This document shows positions 11,243 to 20,003 of a stretch of 64,000 bases of DNA, in pieces. Within the stretch, counting starts at the first letter, position 1. The number at the start of each line of letters is the position of its first letter. The stretch spans positions 62,001-126,000 of the forward strand of contig JAJVIG010000016.1 in the NCBI GenBank assembly GCA_022072145.1, given 5' to 3'. A program made the position numbers and the translations under genes. The DNA is from Pseudomonadales bacterium. Its GTDB lineage: Bacteria > Pseudomonadota > Gammaproteobacteria > Pseudomonadales > UBA5518. The notes below the pieces were generated by a model. It was not told the DNA's origin. It saw only the letters and a list, made by a program, of their open reading frames with translations, and did no database searches.

Positions 11243-12526
11243 TCAGCTGAACATCACGCCCAACAGCACCCAGACCGCGATCAACACCGCGGTGGCGACC
11301 GCCAGCCGTGGCCGCAGCGGCCCGCGTCCGAGCACCGCGACCAGCAGGAACTTGACCAGCGTGTTGGCCAGCGCCGCCACACCGATCGCGCGCGTCGCGA
11401 TCTCGAACGCGCCGGTTTCCCTTGCCTGCTGCGCCAGCGACAGTGTGATCGCGTCGACCTCCGTCAGCCCGGCAATCGCTGCGACCACGTAGATGCCGCC
11501 TTCCGGGGCGTGCCGCCGGGTCAGTTCCACCACCACCAGCACGAGGGCGAACAGCAGCGCGAACTGCATCGCGGAGACCAGGTTGAACGGGTTCCTGACC
11601 GCCAGCGCATCACCGCTCGCGGTCACCGGGCGCCGGCGCAGTCCGCGCAGATAGAAGAATCCGGCCAGCAACGCGGTCACCAGCGCCAGCACGCCGAAAT
11701 CCTTGGCCAGTGTGGGCAGCAATTCGCGGTTCACGATCGCTATCGTGACCATCACGCGAACGAACATCACGGTCCAGGCGGTGAGGATACCGGCAGCGAG
11801 CGCGTCGGCGCCGGTCGAGGTCGGATCGCTGCGACTCTGGCGGGCAAAGCCCAGGCTCACTGCCGTCGACGAAGCCAGACCGCCCGCGAACCCGGTCAGC
11901 ACCGTACCGTGCGCCGCCCCGAGCAGACGCACCGCGACGTAGCCGACCAGCGAGAGTCCCGAGATCAGGATCACCAGCAGCCACAGCAGGTACGGGTTCA
12001 GCACGCCGAGCGGGTCGAGCGCGCGGTTCGGCAACAGCGGCAGCACGATGAAGCTCGCGATCAGCAGCTTCAGCACCGCGTAGATGTCGTCGGTCGCGAC
12101 CCGTGCGACCATGCCGTGCAGCGGCTGCTTGAACGCGAGCACGGCCGAGGTCAGGATGCCGAGCGCGACCGCCACCTCGGCGTAGCCGTACATCACGACA
12201 CCACCGAGCAGGAACACCGTCAACGCGGCGAACTCGGTCGACAGTCCCGGTGCATCCGGGCGCATGCGGCTTTCGAGCACGTGCCCGGTGATCACCGCCA
12301 GACCGACCAGCACCAGCGCCACCGCGAACAGCGTGGGCCCGCCGTGATGCAGCGAGACCCACGCGCTCAGCGAACCGAACTGCGCCAGCAGGATGAAGGT
12401 GCGCAACCCGGCGATCGTGCGATGCCCGCTCGCCGTCTGGTTCTTCTCGCGCTCGACCCCGACCAGCGCGCCGATCAGCAGCGCGACGAGGAAACCCTGT
12501 GCTACGTCGAGATCGATGGCGGTCAT
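11243..12526 (-). CDS. MgtC/DUF4010 family membrane protein
   Basis: A 427-residue integral membrane protein. The N-terminal part is MgtC/SapB-like ([18 protein letters not shown], then [20 protein letters not shown]), and the rest is the DUF4010 domain with about nine further hydrophobic segments, including [17 protein letters not shown] and [18 protein letters not shown]. The start at 12526 begins directly before the MgtC-like segment; an upstream extension is unsupported. The role of the family is not settled, though MgtC-type domains are linked to Mg2+ stress. The neighbours give no hint. Confidence 0.82.
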   Translation of the reverse strand: MTAIDLDVAQGFLVALLIGALVGVEREKNQTASGHRTIAGLRTFILLAQFGSLSAWVSLHHGGPTLFAVALVLVGLAVITGHVLESRMRPDAPGLSTEFAALTVFLLGGVVMYGYAEVAVALGILTSAVLAFKQPLHGMVARVATDDIYAVLKLLIASFIVLPLLPNRALDPLGVLNPYLLWLLVILISGLSLVGYVAVRLLGAAHGTVLTGFAGGLASSTAVSLGFARQSRSDPTSTGADALAAGILTAWTVMFVRVMVTIAIVNRELLPTLAKDFGVLALVTALLAGFFYLRGLRRRPVTASGDALAVRNPFNLVSAMQFALLFALVLVVVELTRRHAPEGGIYVVAAIAGLTEVDAITLSLAQQARETGAFEIATRAIGVAALANTLVKFLLVAVLGRGPLRPRLAVATAVLIAVWVLLGVMFS

Positions 12527-12548
12527 CGATGCGGGTGTCCGTCGCGGC

Positions 12549-13136
12549 TTACCAGTAACGCACCCGTCCGGTGTCGACGTGGATGAAATTCGACGCCCGG
12601 TAGAGTCCCACGCCACCGCCCTTCAACCCGACCGCGGCCTTGTGCAGCGCGAGCAGGTCCGAACCGGGCAGCCGGATGTCGATCGCCTTGCCCTGCAGGT
12701 GCAGGCTGCCCTGCGCGACGCCGGAGCTGCGTGCGCGCAGCATCTCGTTGCTCGACGGCGAGCGGTAGCCGGAAATCACTTCGTACGGGCGCGAATTGCC
12801 GACCTTCTGCTGCAGCACGGCGAGCAGGTCGAGCAGCCGCGTATCGATCGCGTGCACCACGTTCGCGCGGTGATCGCGCAGCACGCGGTAGATCGCTCCC
12901 AGCGCGTCGTCGAGGTAACGCCCGTTCTCCCAGTAAGACGCACGCAGTCGTTCCCCGGTGTGCAGGTTCAGGAAGCCGAGCTCGCGCACCGCGCGCTTGC
13001 CCGCCAAGGGAGCGGCCGCAGCGGCGAGCGCCGGTGTCGCGAACATGCCGGCGGTACCGGCCACGGCAAGGCGCTTCAGGAATACGCGGCGACCGGCAAA
13101 CGGGGGCGGCGCGGCAGAATCGTTCGAATACGGCAT
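12549..13136 (-). CDS. Tat-exported M15/DUF882-type murein peptidase (YcbK-like)
   Basis: A 195-residue periplasmic protein. Its N-terminus has a twin-arginine signal ([18 protein letters not shown], cleavage near ALAAAAA). The mature part has the peptidase M15-like zinc motifs: [22 protein letters not shown] (His and Asp ligands) and FIHVDTG (His ligand). This matches the YcbK/MepK group, which cleaves peptide cross-links in peptidoglycan. It is divergent from an L,D-transpeptidase gene, and MepK acts on the cross-links such enzymes make, so a working pair is plausible. It lies 22 bp upstream of the DUF4010 gene on the same strand. Confidence 0.85.
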   Translation of the reverse strand: MPYSNDSAAPPPFAGRRVFLKRLAVAGTAGMFATPALAAAAAPLAGKRAVRELGFLNLHTGERLRASYWENGRYLDDALGAIYRVLRDHRANVVHAIDTRLLDLLAVLQQKVGNSRPYEVISGYRSPSSNEMLRARSSGVAQGSLHLQGKAIDIRLPGSDLLALHKAAVGLKGGGVGLYRASNFIHVDTGRVRYW

Positions 13137-13254
13137 GACGACTCCTGGCGATCATTATCGGGATGGGTGCTAAAGTGCGCCGGTCGGGAACGGCAGATCC
13201 TGCTGACGCGTCGACAAAATAACGGTAAACCACTGATTGGTAAAGCTCGACGGC

Positions 13255-14847
13255 ATGCGTTTCCGCCATCTCCATGCACTGTCCACTGCCCTGTTGTCCG
13301 TGTTGCTCGCACTGCCTGCGCTGGCCGGCGAGGCGCTGCCGGCGCTGCTGTCCGAACTCGAGGCGCGCGGCGAACTCGAAACCGGTCCGGTCACCGTGCA
13401 CGACAACGCCCTGTTGCAGCGTTTCTACGCAGCACGCGCGCGCCGGCCGGCCTGGTCGGACGCGGCGGCGCGTGCCAGCCTCCACGCCGCTGTCCTGGCC
13501 GCTGCCGACGACGGGTTGCGCCCCGAGGACTACCATGCGCAGGCACTGGAGGCCCCCGCCGGGCTGAGTCCCGCTCAGGCGGAACTGGTCCACACCGACG
13601 CGCTGCTCCGGCTCGCCTCGGATCTGTTCCACGGACGCCTCGACCCGATCGACCACGTGCCCGGGATCGATCTGCAGAACGCGGAACTCGACGCCGATCC
13701 GATCGCCTGGATGGAGCGCGCGATCGCCTCGCGCGACATCGGCGCCGCCGTCGCCGCTCTCGCGCCCCGGACGCCGATCTACGCACGCCTGAAAGCCGCG
13801 CTCGCAGCTCACCGCGGGATCGCGCGGCGCGGCGGTTGGGCATCGGTTCCCCCCGGTCCCACGCTGCGGCCCGGCGAGCGCTCGGACCGCGTGCCGGCGC
13901 TGCGCGCACGCCTGCGCGCCAGCGGCGAACTCGCGGACGCGACACCGGCGGATGCGACGCTGTTCGACGACGCCCTGGCCGCGGCGGTGCGCCTGTTCCA
14001 GGTGCGCCACCAGCTCGCCACCGACGCGATCGTGGGCCGCCAGACGCTCGCCGCGGCGAACGTGCCGGTCGCGCAGCGCATCGATCAGATCCGCGTCAAC
14101 CTCGAGCGCGCACGCTGGCTGCTGCACGATCTGCCGTCGACTTATGTGCTGGTCGATATCGCGGGCTTCGAGGTCCGCTACGTCCGCGACGGCATCGAAC
14201 GACTGCGCAGCCGCGCGACGGTTGGCCGCCCGTACCGCCGGACACCGGTGTTCCGCTCGAGCATCGCGTACCTGGAGTTCAACCCGACCTGGACCGTGCC
14301 GCCGACGATCCTCGCCAACGACGTGCTGCCGGCGATCCGCCGCGATCCCGGCTACCTGGCGCGGCGCAACATGCGCGTGCTGACGTTCCAGGGGCAGCCG
14401 GTCGATCCGCGGACCATCGACTGGAACCGTTACCGCGGCAGGAACTTCCCGTGGATGATCCGCCAGGATCCGGGGCCGGACAACGCGCTCGGGCAGGTCA
14501 AGTTCATGTTTCCGAACGCCCACATGGTGTATCTGCACGACACCCCCGAGCGCGCCCTGTTCGCGCGGCCGGAGCGCGCGTTCAGCTCGGGCTGCATCCG
14601 CGTCGAGCAGGCACACCGGCTCGCCGAGCTGCTGCTCGAGGCCGAAGGGCGCGACAGCGCGGCGGTGCAGTCGCTGTTCGAGGAGGCGCGCACCCGCCGC
14701 GTCGCCCTCGCCAATCCGGTGCCGGTTCTGCTCTACTACTGGACAGTCACGTTCGACGGCGACGGTAGCGTGATCTTCAAGCGCGATATCTACGATCGCG
14801 ACCCACCCCTGCTGGCGGTACTCGACCGCCTTCGGAGCGCGCAGTGA
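13255..14847 (+). CDS. L,D-transpeptidase, YcbB/LdtD type
   Basis: A 530-residue periplasmic enzyme that forms 3-3 cross-links between diaminopimelate residues in peptidoglycan. A signal peptide (residues 1-24, ending ALAG) is followed by an LdtD-type N-terminal domain, a peptidoglycan-binding domain with AVRLFQVRHQLATDAIVG, and the YkuD catalytic domain with the active cysteine C447 in SSGCIRV and upstream MVYLHDTPER. The ATG at 13255 begins the signal peptide; a TTG at 13237 is an alternative. Divergent from the M15-like peptidase and overlapping the next gene by GTGA. Confidence 0.88.
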   Translation: MRFRHLHALSTALLSVLLALPALAGEALPALLSELEARGELETGPVTVHDNALLQRFYAARARRPAWSDAAARASLHAAVLAAADDGLRPEDYHAQALEAPAGLSPAQAELVHTDALLRLASDLFHGRLDPIDHVPGIDLQNAELDADPIAWMERAIASRDIGAAVAALAPRTPIYARLKAALAAHRGIARRGGWASVPPGPTLRPGERSDRVPALRARLRASGELADATPADATLFDDALAAAVRLFQVRHQLATDAIVGRQTLAAANVPVAQRIDQIRVNLERARWLLHDLPSTYVLVDIAGFEVRYVRDGIERLRSRATVGRPYRRTPVFRSSIAYLEFNPTWTVPPTILANDVLPAIRRDPGYLARRNMRVLTFQGQPVDPRTIDWNRYRGRNFPWMIRQDPGPDNALGQVKFMFPNAHMVYLHDTPERALFARPERAFSSGCIRVEQAHRLAELLLEAEGRDSAAVQSLFEEARTRRVALANPVPVLLYYWTVTFDGDGSVIFKRDIYDRDPPLLAVLDRLRSAQ

Positions 14848-16340
14848 CGGACAGCGACTCGATCTTCCTCGGCACCGGCGAGCAGCCCGTGTCGCTGCCG
14901 CTGCGCGTGGCGAACCGCCACGGGCTGGTCGCCGGCGCCACCGGTACCGGCAAGACGATCACGGTGCAGTGCCTGGCGGAGGGTTTCTCGGCGGCCGGGG
15001 TGCCGGTGTTCGTGGCCGACGTGAAGGGCGATCTCGCCGGACTCGCGCGCGCCGGGACCCCGAACGAACGCATCGGCGCGCGCTGGCAGAAAATGGGGGT
15101 CGAGCAGCCAGCGTTCGCGGCCTGTCCGGTCGCGATCTGGGACGTCTACGGCGAGGCCGGCACACCGCTTCGGCTCAGCGTCTCGGAGCTCGGTCCGCAG
15201 ATGCTGGCGCGCATGCTCGAACTGAACGAGACGCAGGAAGCCACGCTTGCACTGATGTTCCGCTTCGCCGACGACGAGGGCCTGCTGCTGCTCGACATGG
15301 CGGACCTGAACACCACGCTGACGCATCTGCTGGCGAACGCTGGCCAGCTCGGGGCGGACTACGCCTCGCTGTCACGCCCGTCGATCGCCGCGATCCAGCG
15401 CCGCATGATGCTGCTGGAGAACGCCGGCGCTGCCGGCTTCTTCGGCGAGCCGGCGATCGCGCTGGCGGACCTGCTGCGCACCGGCGCCGACGGCCGCGGC
15501 GTGGTCAACCTGCTCGACGCGCGCAAGCTGATCAACCAGCCGCGGCTGTACACCAGCTTCCTGCTGTGGCTGATGTCCGAGCTGTTCGAGGAGCTGCCCG
15601 AGATCGGCGACCCGGACAAGCCGCGCATCGTGTTCTTCTTCGACGAGGCGCACCTGCTGTTCGACGGCGCCTCGCGCGCGCTGGCCGAGCGTGTCGAACA
15701 GGTCGTGCGGCTGATCCGTTCCAAGGGCGTGGGAATCTACTTCATCAGCCAGAGTCCGGGCGACCTGCCCGGCGACGTGCTGGCGCAGCTCGGCAACCGC
15801 GTGCAGCACGCGCTGCGCGCATACACGCCGGCGGATCAGAAGGCCGTGCGCGTGGCGGCGCGCGCGTTCCGCGTCAATCCCGCCTTCGACACCGAGGAGG
15901 TGATCTCGCACCTCGGCGTCGGCGAGGCGCTGGTTTCGACGCTGGACGAAAAGGGTGTGCCCTGCGTGGTCCAGCGCGCCCTGATCCGCCCGCCGTGTTC
16001 GCGCATGGGGCCGCTCGCCGACGACGAGCGACGCGCGGTGATCGCGGCCGACGCACTGAGCGTGCGTTACGCACGACCCCACGACCCGGTATCGGCCCAC
16101 GAGGTGCTGCAGCAGCGCGCGCGCGAAGCGGTTGCCGAGCGCCAGCGCCAGGAGCAGGAACAGCAGGAGAAGGAGCAGGCCCGCGAACGCGAATCGCGCG
16201 AACGCTCCCCGCAGGCGCGGCGCCCGAATCGCCAGGGCGTCACCGAAACGCTGGTGAAGAGCGTGGTGCGCACCGTCGGCACCAGCCTGGGACGCAGCAT
16301 CGTGCGCGGCATCCTGGGCTCGATCACCCGCACCCGCTGA
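14844..16340 (+). CDS. HerA-like ATPase, YjgR/DUF853 family
   Basis: A 498-residue P-loop ATPase. Walker A is GATGTGKT near residue 34 and Walker B is IVFFFDEAHLLF near residue 260. The N-terminal FLGTGEQPVSLPLRVANRHG and the middle SQSPGDLPGDVLAQLGNR are typical of the YjgR (DUF853) branch of HerA/FtsK-like ATPases. Residues 430-465 are a charged Glu/Arg/Gln coiled-coil-like stretch before a hydrophobic, glycine-rich tail. The GTG start overlaps the transpeptidase stop. The cellular role is not known. Confidence 0.85.
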   Translation: MTDSDSIFLGTGEQPVSLPLRVANRHGLVAGATGTGKTITVQCLAEGFSAAGVPVFVADVKGDLAGLARAGTPNERIGARWQKMGVEQPAFAACPVAIWDVYGEAGTPLRLSVSELGPQMLARMLELNETQEATLALMFRFADDEGLLLLDMADLNTTLTHLLANAGQLGADYASLSRPSIAAIQRRMMLLENAGAAGFFGEPAIALADLLRTGADGRGVVNLLDARKLINQPRLYTSFLLWLMSELFEELPEIGDPDKPRIVFFFDEAHLLFDGASRALAERVEQVVRLIRSKGVGIYFISQSPGDLPGDVLAQLGNRVQHALRAYTPADQKAVRVAARAFRVNPAFDTEEVISHLGVGEALVSTLDEKGVPCVVQRALIRPPCSRMGPLADDERRAVIAADALSVRYARPHDPVSAHEVLQQRAREAVAERQRQEQEQQEKEQARERESRERSPQARRPNRQGVTETLVKSVVRTVGTSLGRSIVRGILGSITRTR

Positions 16341-16408
16341 GCGCGCAGCGCACCGCCGGCACCTGCTATCATGTCGTGCGCTCGCAAGGTTGCATTGCCG
16401 AGGTCGTG

Positions 16409-16612
16409 ATGATCCGTCTGCTGATCGTTCTGGCCGTCGTGGTGGTGCTGGCCTTTTACATGAACCGTGCCTCGCGCGACCCCGCAGGCGGCGCCGCGCA
16501 GCCGCCGGAAGTCCGCTACGAGCGCGACACACAGGAAGCGCAGGCGCTCGAGACCGAGTTGCAGGAGCAGGCGCGCCAGCAGCTCGATGCAATCGACGCG
16601 GCGAGTGACTGA
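16409..16612 (+). CDS. Small single-pass membrane protein
   Basis: A 67-residue frame with an N-terminal hydrophobic helix (residues 4-17, LLIVLAVVVVLAFY), then a short proline-rich linker and an acidic helix rich in Glu, Gln and Ala (residues 35-60). The helix plus charged tail suggest a small inner-membrane protein with the tail in either compartment. It lies 68 bp after the ATPase gene and 25 bp before the TonB receptor, so it may be co-transcribed with the latter. No family is recognised. Confidence 0.5.
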   Translation: MIRLLIVLAVVVVLAFYMNRASRDPAGGAAQPPEVRYERDTQEAQALETELQEQARQQLDAIDAASD

Positions 16613-16637
16613 GGCGCACCATTCCGACGGGAGACAC

Positions 16638-18740
16638 ATGAGTTCCATCGCTTTCCCCTCGTCCTCGCGACGGGTTCTGTCGCGGCTCGTGATCGCCGCC
16701 ATGCCTGGCGTCGCGCTGCCGTGCGCGGCAGCGGACCCCGGGCTGGAGACCGTCGTCGTGACCGGTTCGCGTGCGCCCGAAGCGGCGCGCGATGTCGCCG
16801 CCAGCATCCGCGTGCTCGACCAGCAGGAACTGCGCCGCGTGCGCGCCCTGCACATCGCGGACTCGCTGGCGCGCGTGCCCGGCACCTGGATCACACGCGG
16901 CAACGGCCAGGAACACCTCACCGCGATACGCTCGCCGGTGTTCACCGGCCCCGGCAGCTGCGGCGCGTTCTACTTCGCCGAGGACGGGCTGCGGCTGCGC
17001 CCGTCGGGGGTCTGCAACGTCAACGAGCTCGCCGAGGTCAACTACGAGCAGGCCGAACGCATCGAGGTGCTGCGCGGCCCCGGCACCGCGGTGCACGGAG
17101 GCAACGCGCAGCATGGCGTGATCAACGTGATCAGCATGGCACCGCCGTCCGCGCGCACGGCCAGCGTGAGCGTCGGCGGCGGTGCGAACGGCTATGCGCG
17201 GCTGCTCGCGAGCTACGGCGACGGCGATGCCGACGACGCCTGGCGCGTGAGCCTGAACACGACCCACGACGGCGGCTACAAGGACGCCTCGGGCTACGAT
17301 CTGCAAAAACTGAGTTACCGTCACGACCACCAGTGGTCGGGGTTGAAGCTGCAGTCGCTGCTCAGCCTCGGCAACCAGAACCAGGAGACCGCGGGCTTCG
17401 TGGTCGGCGAGGATGCGTATCGCGACGGCGATCGGCTGCGCGAGAACCCGAACCCGGAAGCGTTTCGCGACAACCGCACCGCGCGCTGGTACGGGCGCTT
17501 CACGCTGGACGCGGCGGGCAGCGAACTCGCGCTCACACCGTTCTGGCGCCATCAGCGCATGCGCTTCCTGCAACATTTCCTGCTCGGCCAGCCGCTCGAG
17601 GACAACGGCTTCGACAGCGCCGGCTGGCAGGGCGAATGGCGCCGCCCGCTCGGTGAACAGCTCGAGCTGCTGGCCGGCGCGGACGGCGAGTGGAGCGTGA
17701 GCACGCTGGAGCAGACGCAGGAACACGTGGTGACGACCAGCCGCGTGCTGCCGGCCGGCAAGCAGTACGACTACGAGGTGAAGGGTCGCAACGGCGCGCT
17801 GTTCGCGCAGCTCGACTGGGAGCCGCGCGCCGGCACCCGTCTGCAGGCCGGTGCGCGCCTGGAACACCAGCGTTACGACTACGACAACCGCATGATCGAT
17901 GGCGCCACGCGCGAGGACGGCACGCCGTGCGGGAGCAGCGCGGTGCCGCTGCCGTGCCGTTACTCGCGCCCCGCCGACCGTCGCGACGAGTTCACCGAAC
18001 CGGCGTTCCATCTGGGGCTGGTCCAGGAAATCGGCTCCGCACAGCGGCTCTCGCTCGGCTACGCGCACGGTTTTCGTCCGCCGCAGTCGGCGGAGCTGTA
18101 CCGCTTGCAGGCCGGGCAGCTGGTGGCCGACATCGATGCCGAGCGCATCGACAGCATCGAGGCCGGCTGGCGCGCCGACACCGGTACGCTCGCGCTCGCG
18201 CTGAACGCGTGGGCGATGCGCAAGGACGACGTGATCTTCCAGGACAGCGAACGCCGCAACGTCGACAACGCGGCCACCGTGCATCACGGCATCGAGTACT
18301 CGCTGGCGTGGCGCTTCGCGCCCGGCTGGCAGCTTGCGGCCGACGGCACGCGCGCGCTGCATCGCTACGACGACGACAGTCCGCTGCAGGGCCTGCCGCC
18401 CGGCACCGGCATCGCGGGCAACGAGATCGACACCGCCCCGCGCACGATGGCCTCGGTGCGCCTCGCGTGGGAGCCGCGCGACGGCACCGCGATCGAGCTC
18501 GAGTGGCAGCACATGGGCCGCTATTTCCTCGAACCAACGCAATCCCACGCCTACGACGGCCACGACTTGCTGCATCTGCGCCTCGAGCACCGCCTGTCAC
18601 GCCAGTGGGGCGTGTCGGTGCGCGTGCAGAACCTGGGCGACGAGCGCTACGCCGACCGTGCCGACTACGCCTTCGGCGAGTACCGCTATTTCATCGGCGA
18701 GCCGCGCAGCGCGTTCGTCGATCTGGACTGGCAGCTCTGA
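16638..18740 (+). CDS. TonB-dependent outer-membrane receptor
   Basis: A 700-residue outer-membrane receptor that imports a ligand using TonB energy. A signal peptide (residues 1-32, ending CAAA) is followed by a TonB-box-like ETVVVTGSR, a plug domain with EQAERIEVLRGPGTAVHGG, and a 22-strand barrel ending in an aromatic residue next to the C-terminus (DLDWQL). The plug carries a cysteine pair (GSCGAF and SGVCNVNE). The ATG at 16638 follows GGGAG. No siderophore or cobalamin transport gene is adjacent and no riboswitch was recognised, so the ligand is open. Confidence 0.88.
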   Translation: MSSIAFPSSSRRVLSRLVIAAMPGVALPCAAADPGLETVVVTGSRAPEAARDVAASIRVLDQQELRRVRALHIADSLARVPGTWITRGNGQEHLTAIRSPVFTGPGSCGAFYFAEDGLRLRPSGVCNVNELAEVNYEQAERIEVLRGPGTAVHGGNAQHGVINVISMAPPSARTASVSVGGGANGYARLLASYGDGDADDAWRVSLNTTHDGGYKDASGYDLQKLSYRHDHQWSGLKLQSLLSLGNQNQETAGFVVGEDAYRDGDRLRENPNPEAFRDNRTARWYGRFTLDAAGSELALTPFWRHQRMRFLQHFLLGQPLEDNGFDSAGWQGEWRRPLGEQLELLAGADGEWSVSTLEQTQEHVVTTSRVLPAGKQYDYEVKGRNGALFAQLDWEPRAGTRLQAGARLEHQRYDYDNRMIDGATREDGTPCGSSAVPLPCRYSRPADRRDEFTEPAFHLGLVQEIGSAQRLSLGYAHGFRPPQSAELYRLQAGQLVADIDAERIDSIEAGWRADTGTLALALNAWAMRKDDVIFQDSERRNVDNAATVHHGIEYSLAWRFAPGWQLAADGTRALHRYDDDSPLQGLPPGTGIAGNEIDTAPRTMASVRLAWEPRDGTAIELEWQHMGRYFLEPTQSHAYDGHDLLHLRLEHRLSRQWGVSVRVQNLGDERYADRADYAFGEYRYFIGEPRSAFVDLDWQL

Positions 18741-18747
18741 GCCGGCG

Positions 18748-19830
18748 ATGAGCCGCCCTACCCGCGCCCTCGTCGACCTGGCGGCGCTGCGCCACAACGC
18801 GCAGTTCGCGCGCTCGCTGGCGCCCGCGGCGAGGCTGCTCGCGGTGGTGAAGTCCGACGGTTACGGGCACGGCGCGGTCGAGGTCGTGCGTGCGCTGCAC
18901 GCACAGGCCGACGCGTTCGGCGTGGCCTGCATCGAGGAGGCGCAGGCACTGCGCGCGGCGGGGCTGCGCGCACCGGTGCTGCTGATGGAAGGCGTGTTCG
19001 AACCGGCCGAGCTCGCGATCGCTGCGCGCGAGAATTTCTGGCTGATGGTCGAGAACACGCGCCAGATCGAGTGGCTGGAACGCAGCCGCAACTCGGTGCC
19101 GTTCGGCGTGTGGATCAAGGTCGATACCGGCATGAGCCGATTGGGTTTCGCAGCACAGGAGCTGCCGGGGGTGCGCGCGCGGCTCGCGGCGATGCCGTCG
19201 GTCGCGCCGGGGATCGTCGTAGCGACGCATCTCGCCTGCGCCGACGAACCGGACCATCCGCTGACCCGGGCGCAACTCGCGCGTCTCGCCCAGGCCACCG
19301 AGGGCAGCGACGCGCAACTCAGCATCGCGAACTCGCCGGCGCTGCTCGCGTGGCCCGCCGCGCGCGCCGCGTGGAGCCGCGCCGGCTACATGCTCTACGG
19401 CGGCTCACCGTTCGGCCGCCCCGACCCGGTCACCGCCGGACTGCGCCCGGTCATGACGCTGGAGTCAGCCATCGTGTCGCTGCGCGATCTCGCCTCCGGC
19501 GACAGTGCCGGTTACGGCGCGACGTGGACCGCACGCAGGCCGACGCGACTGGCGACGGTGCCGATCGGTTACAGCGACGGATACCCGCGCAGTGCGGCCA
19601 GCGGCACGCCGGTCCTGGTCGGCGGGCACCGCGCCGCGCTGGCAGGGCGGGTGTCGATGGACATGCTGATGGTCGATGTCACTGACGTACCGGAGGTCCA
19701 CCCGGGCATGCCGGTGCAGTTGTGGGGACCGCAACTCGACGTCGACACGGTGGCCGCGCACTGCGGCACCATCGGCTACGAGCTGCTGGTTCGCGTATCC
19801 CCGCGCGTGCCGCGCGTCTACCGCTCGTAG
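18748..19830 (+). CDS. alr: Alanine racemase
   Basis: This PLP enzyme interconverts L- and D-alanine for peptidoglycan. The 360 residues have the Schiff-base lysine K35 in LAVVKSDGYGHG and the second catalytic tyrosine in SAGYGATW, plus the family motifs GYSDGYPR and GRVSMDMLMVDVT. The segment after the lysine is SDGYGHG, where most relatives have ANAYGHG or ADAYGHG. It follows the TonB receptor by 7 bp. The last codons are TCG TAG, and that TAG belongs to a GTAG palindromic repeat, so the repeat appears to supply the stop codon. Confidence 0.95.
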   Translation: MSRPTRALVDLAALRHNAQFARSLAPAARLLAVVKSDGYGHGAVEVVRALHAQADAFGVACIEEAQALRAAGLRAPVLLMEGVFEPAELAIAARENFWLMVENTRQIEWLERSRNSVPFGVWIKVDTGMSRLGFAAQELPGVRARLAAMPSVAPGIVVATHLACADEPDHPLTRAQLARLAQATEGSDAQLSIANSPALLAWPAARAAWSRAGYMLYGGSPFGRPDPVTAGLRPVMTLESAIVSLRDLASGDSAGYGATWTARRPTRLATVPIGYSDGYPRSAASGTPVLVGGHRAALAGRVSMDMLMVDVTDVPEVHPGMPVQLWGPQLDVDTVAAHCGTIGYELLVRVSPRVPRVYRS

Positions 19831-19962
19831 GTCCGGGCTGTGCCCGGACATGTTTAGGCCGCAGGTCCGGGCTGTGCCCGGACATATTTGGCACACCCTG
19901 TTCGGCCACAGGCCGAACCTGCGGACATGTGTGGCCCACGTTCGTTCAGCCACAGGCCGAAC
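19827..19962. repeat. Cluster of four GTAG-type palindromic hairpins (copy 2)
   Basis: Four 19-bp hairpins: GTCCGGGCTGTGCCCGGAC at 19831-19849 (preceded by GTAG) and again at 19865-19883 (preceded by GCAG), then GTTCGGCCACAGGCCGAAC at 19900-19918 and a one-mismatch version at 19944-19962. The last two are in the opposite orientation and each is followed by CTGCGGAC. Degraded sequence continues to about 19990. The cluster sits in the convergent gap after alr. The arrangement resembles REP/BIME elements. No REP-associated transposase is in the window. Confidence 0.88.
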
Positions 19963-20003
19963 CTGCGGACGTGTTCGGCGGCGGGCCGGACGATACCGGT
20001 TGC

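Noticed and set aside
16341..16637. TonB-receptor upstream region as a cobalamin riboswitch
   Set aside because: The gap is almost filled by a small protein gene and only short stretches remain; no B12-box-like sequence was found.
15372..18590. Very long open frame of more than 1000 codons on the minus strand
   Set aside because: It lies opposite the HerA-like ATPase and TonB receptor genes, has a skewed Arg/Ala/His composition and no domain; it is a by-product of GC-rich codons. Several others (for example 1766-3541 and 37134-40379) were rejected for the same reason.
19827..19990. CRISPR-like array
   Set aside because: The repeats are self-complementary, of two types, in both orientations and with uneven short gaps; there are no unique spacers of constant length and no cas genes.
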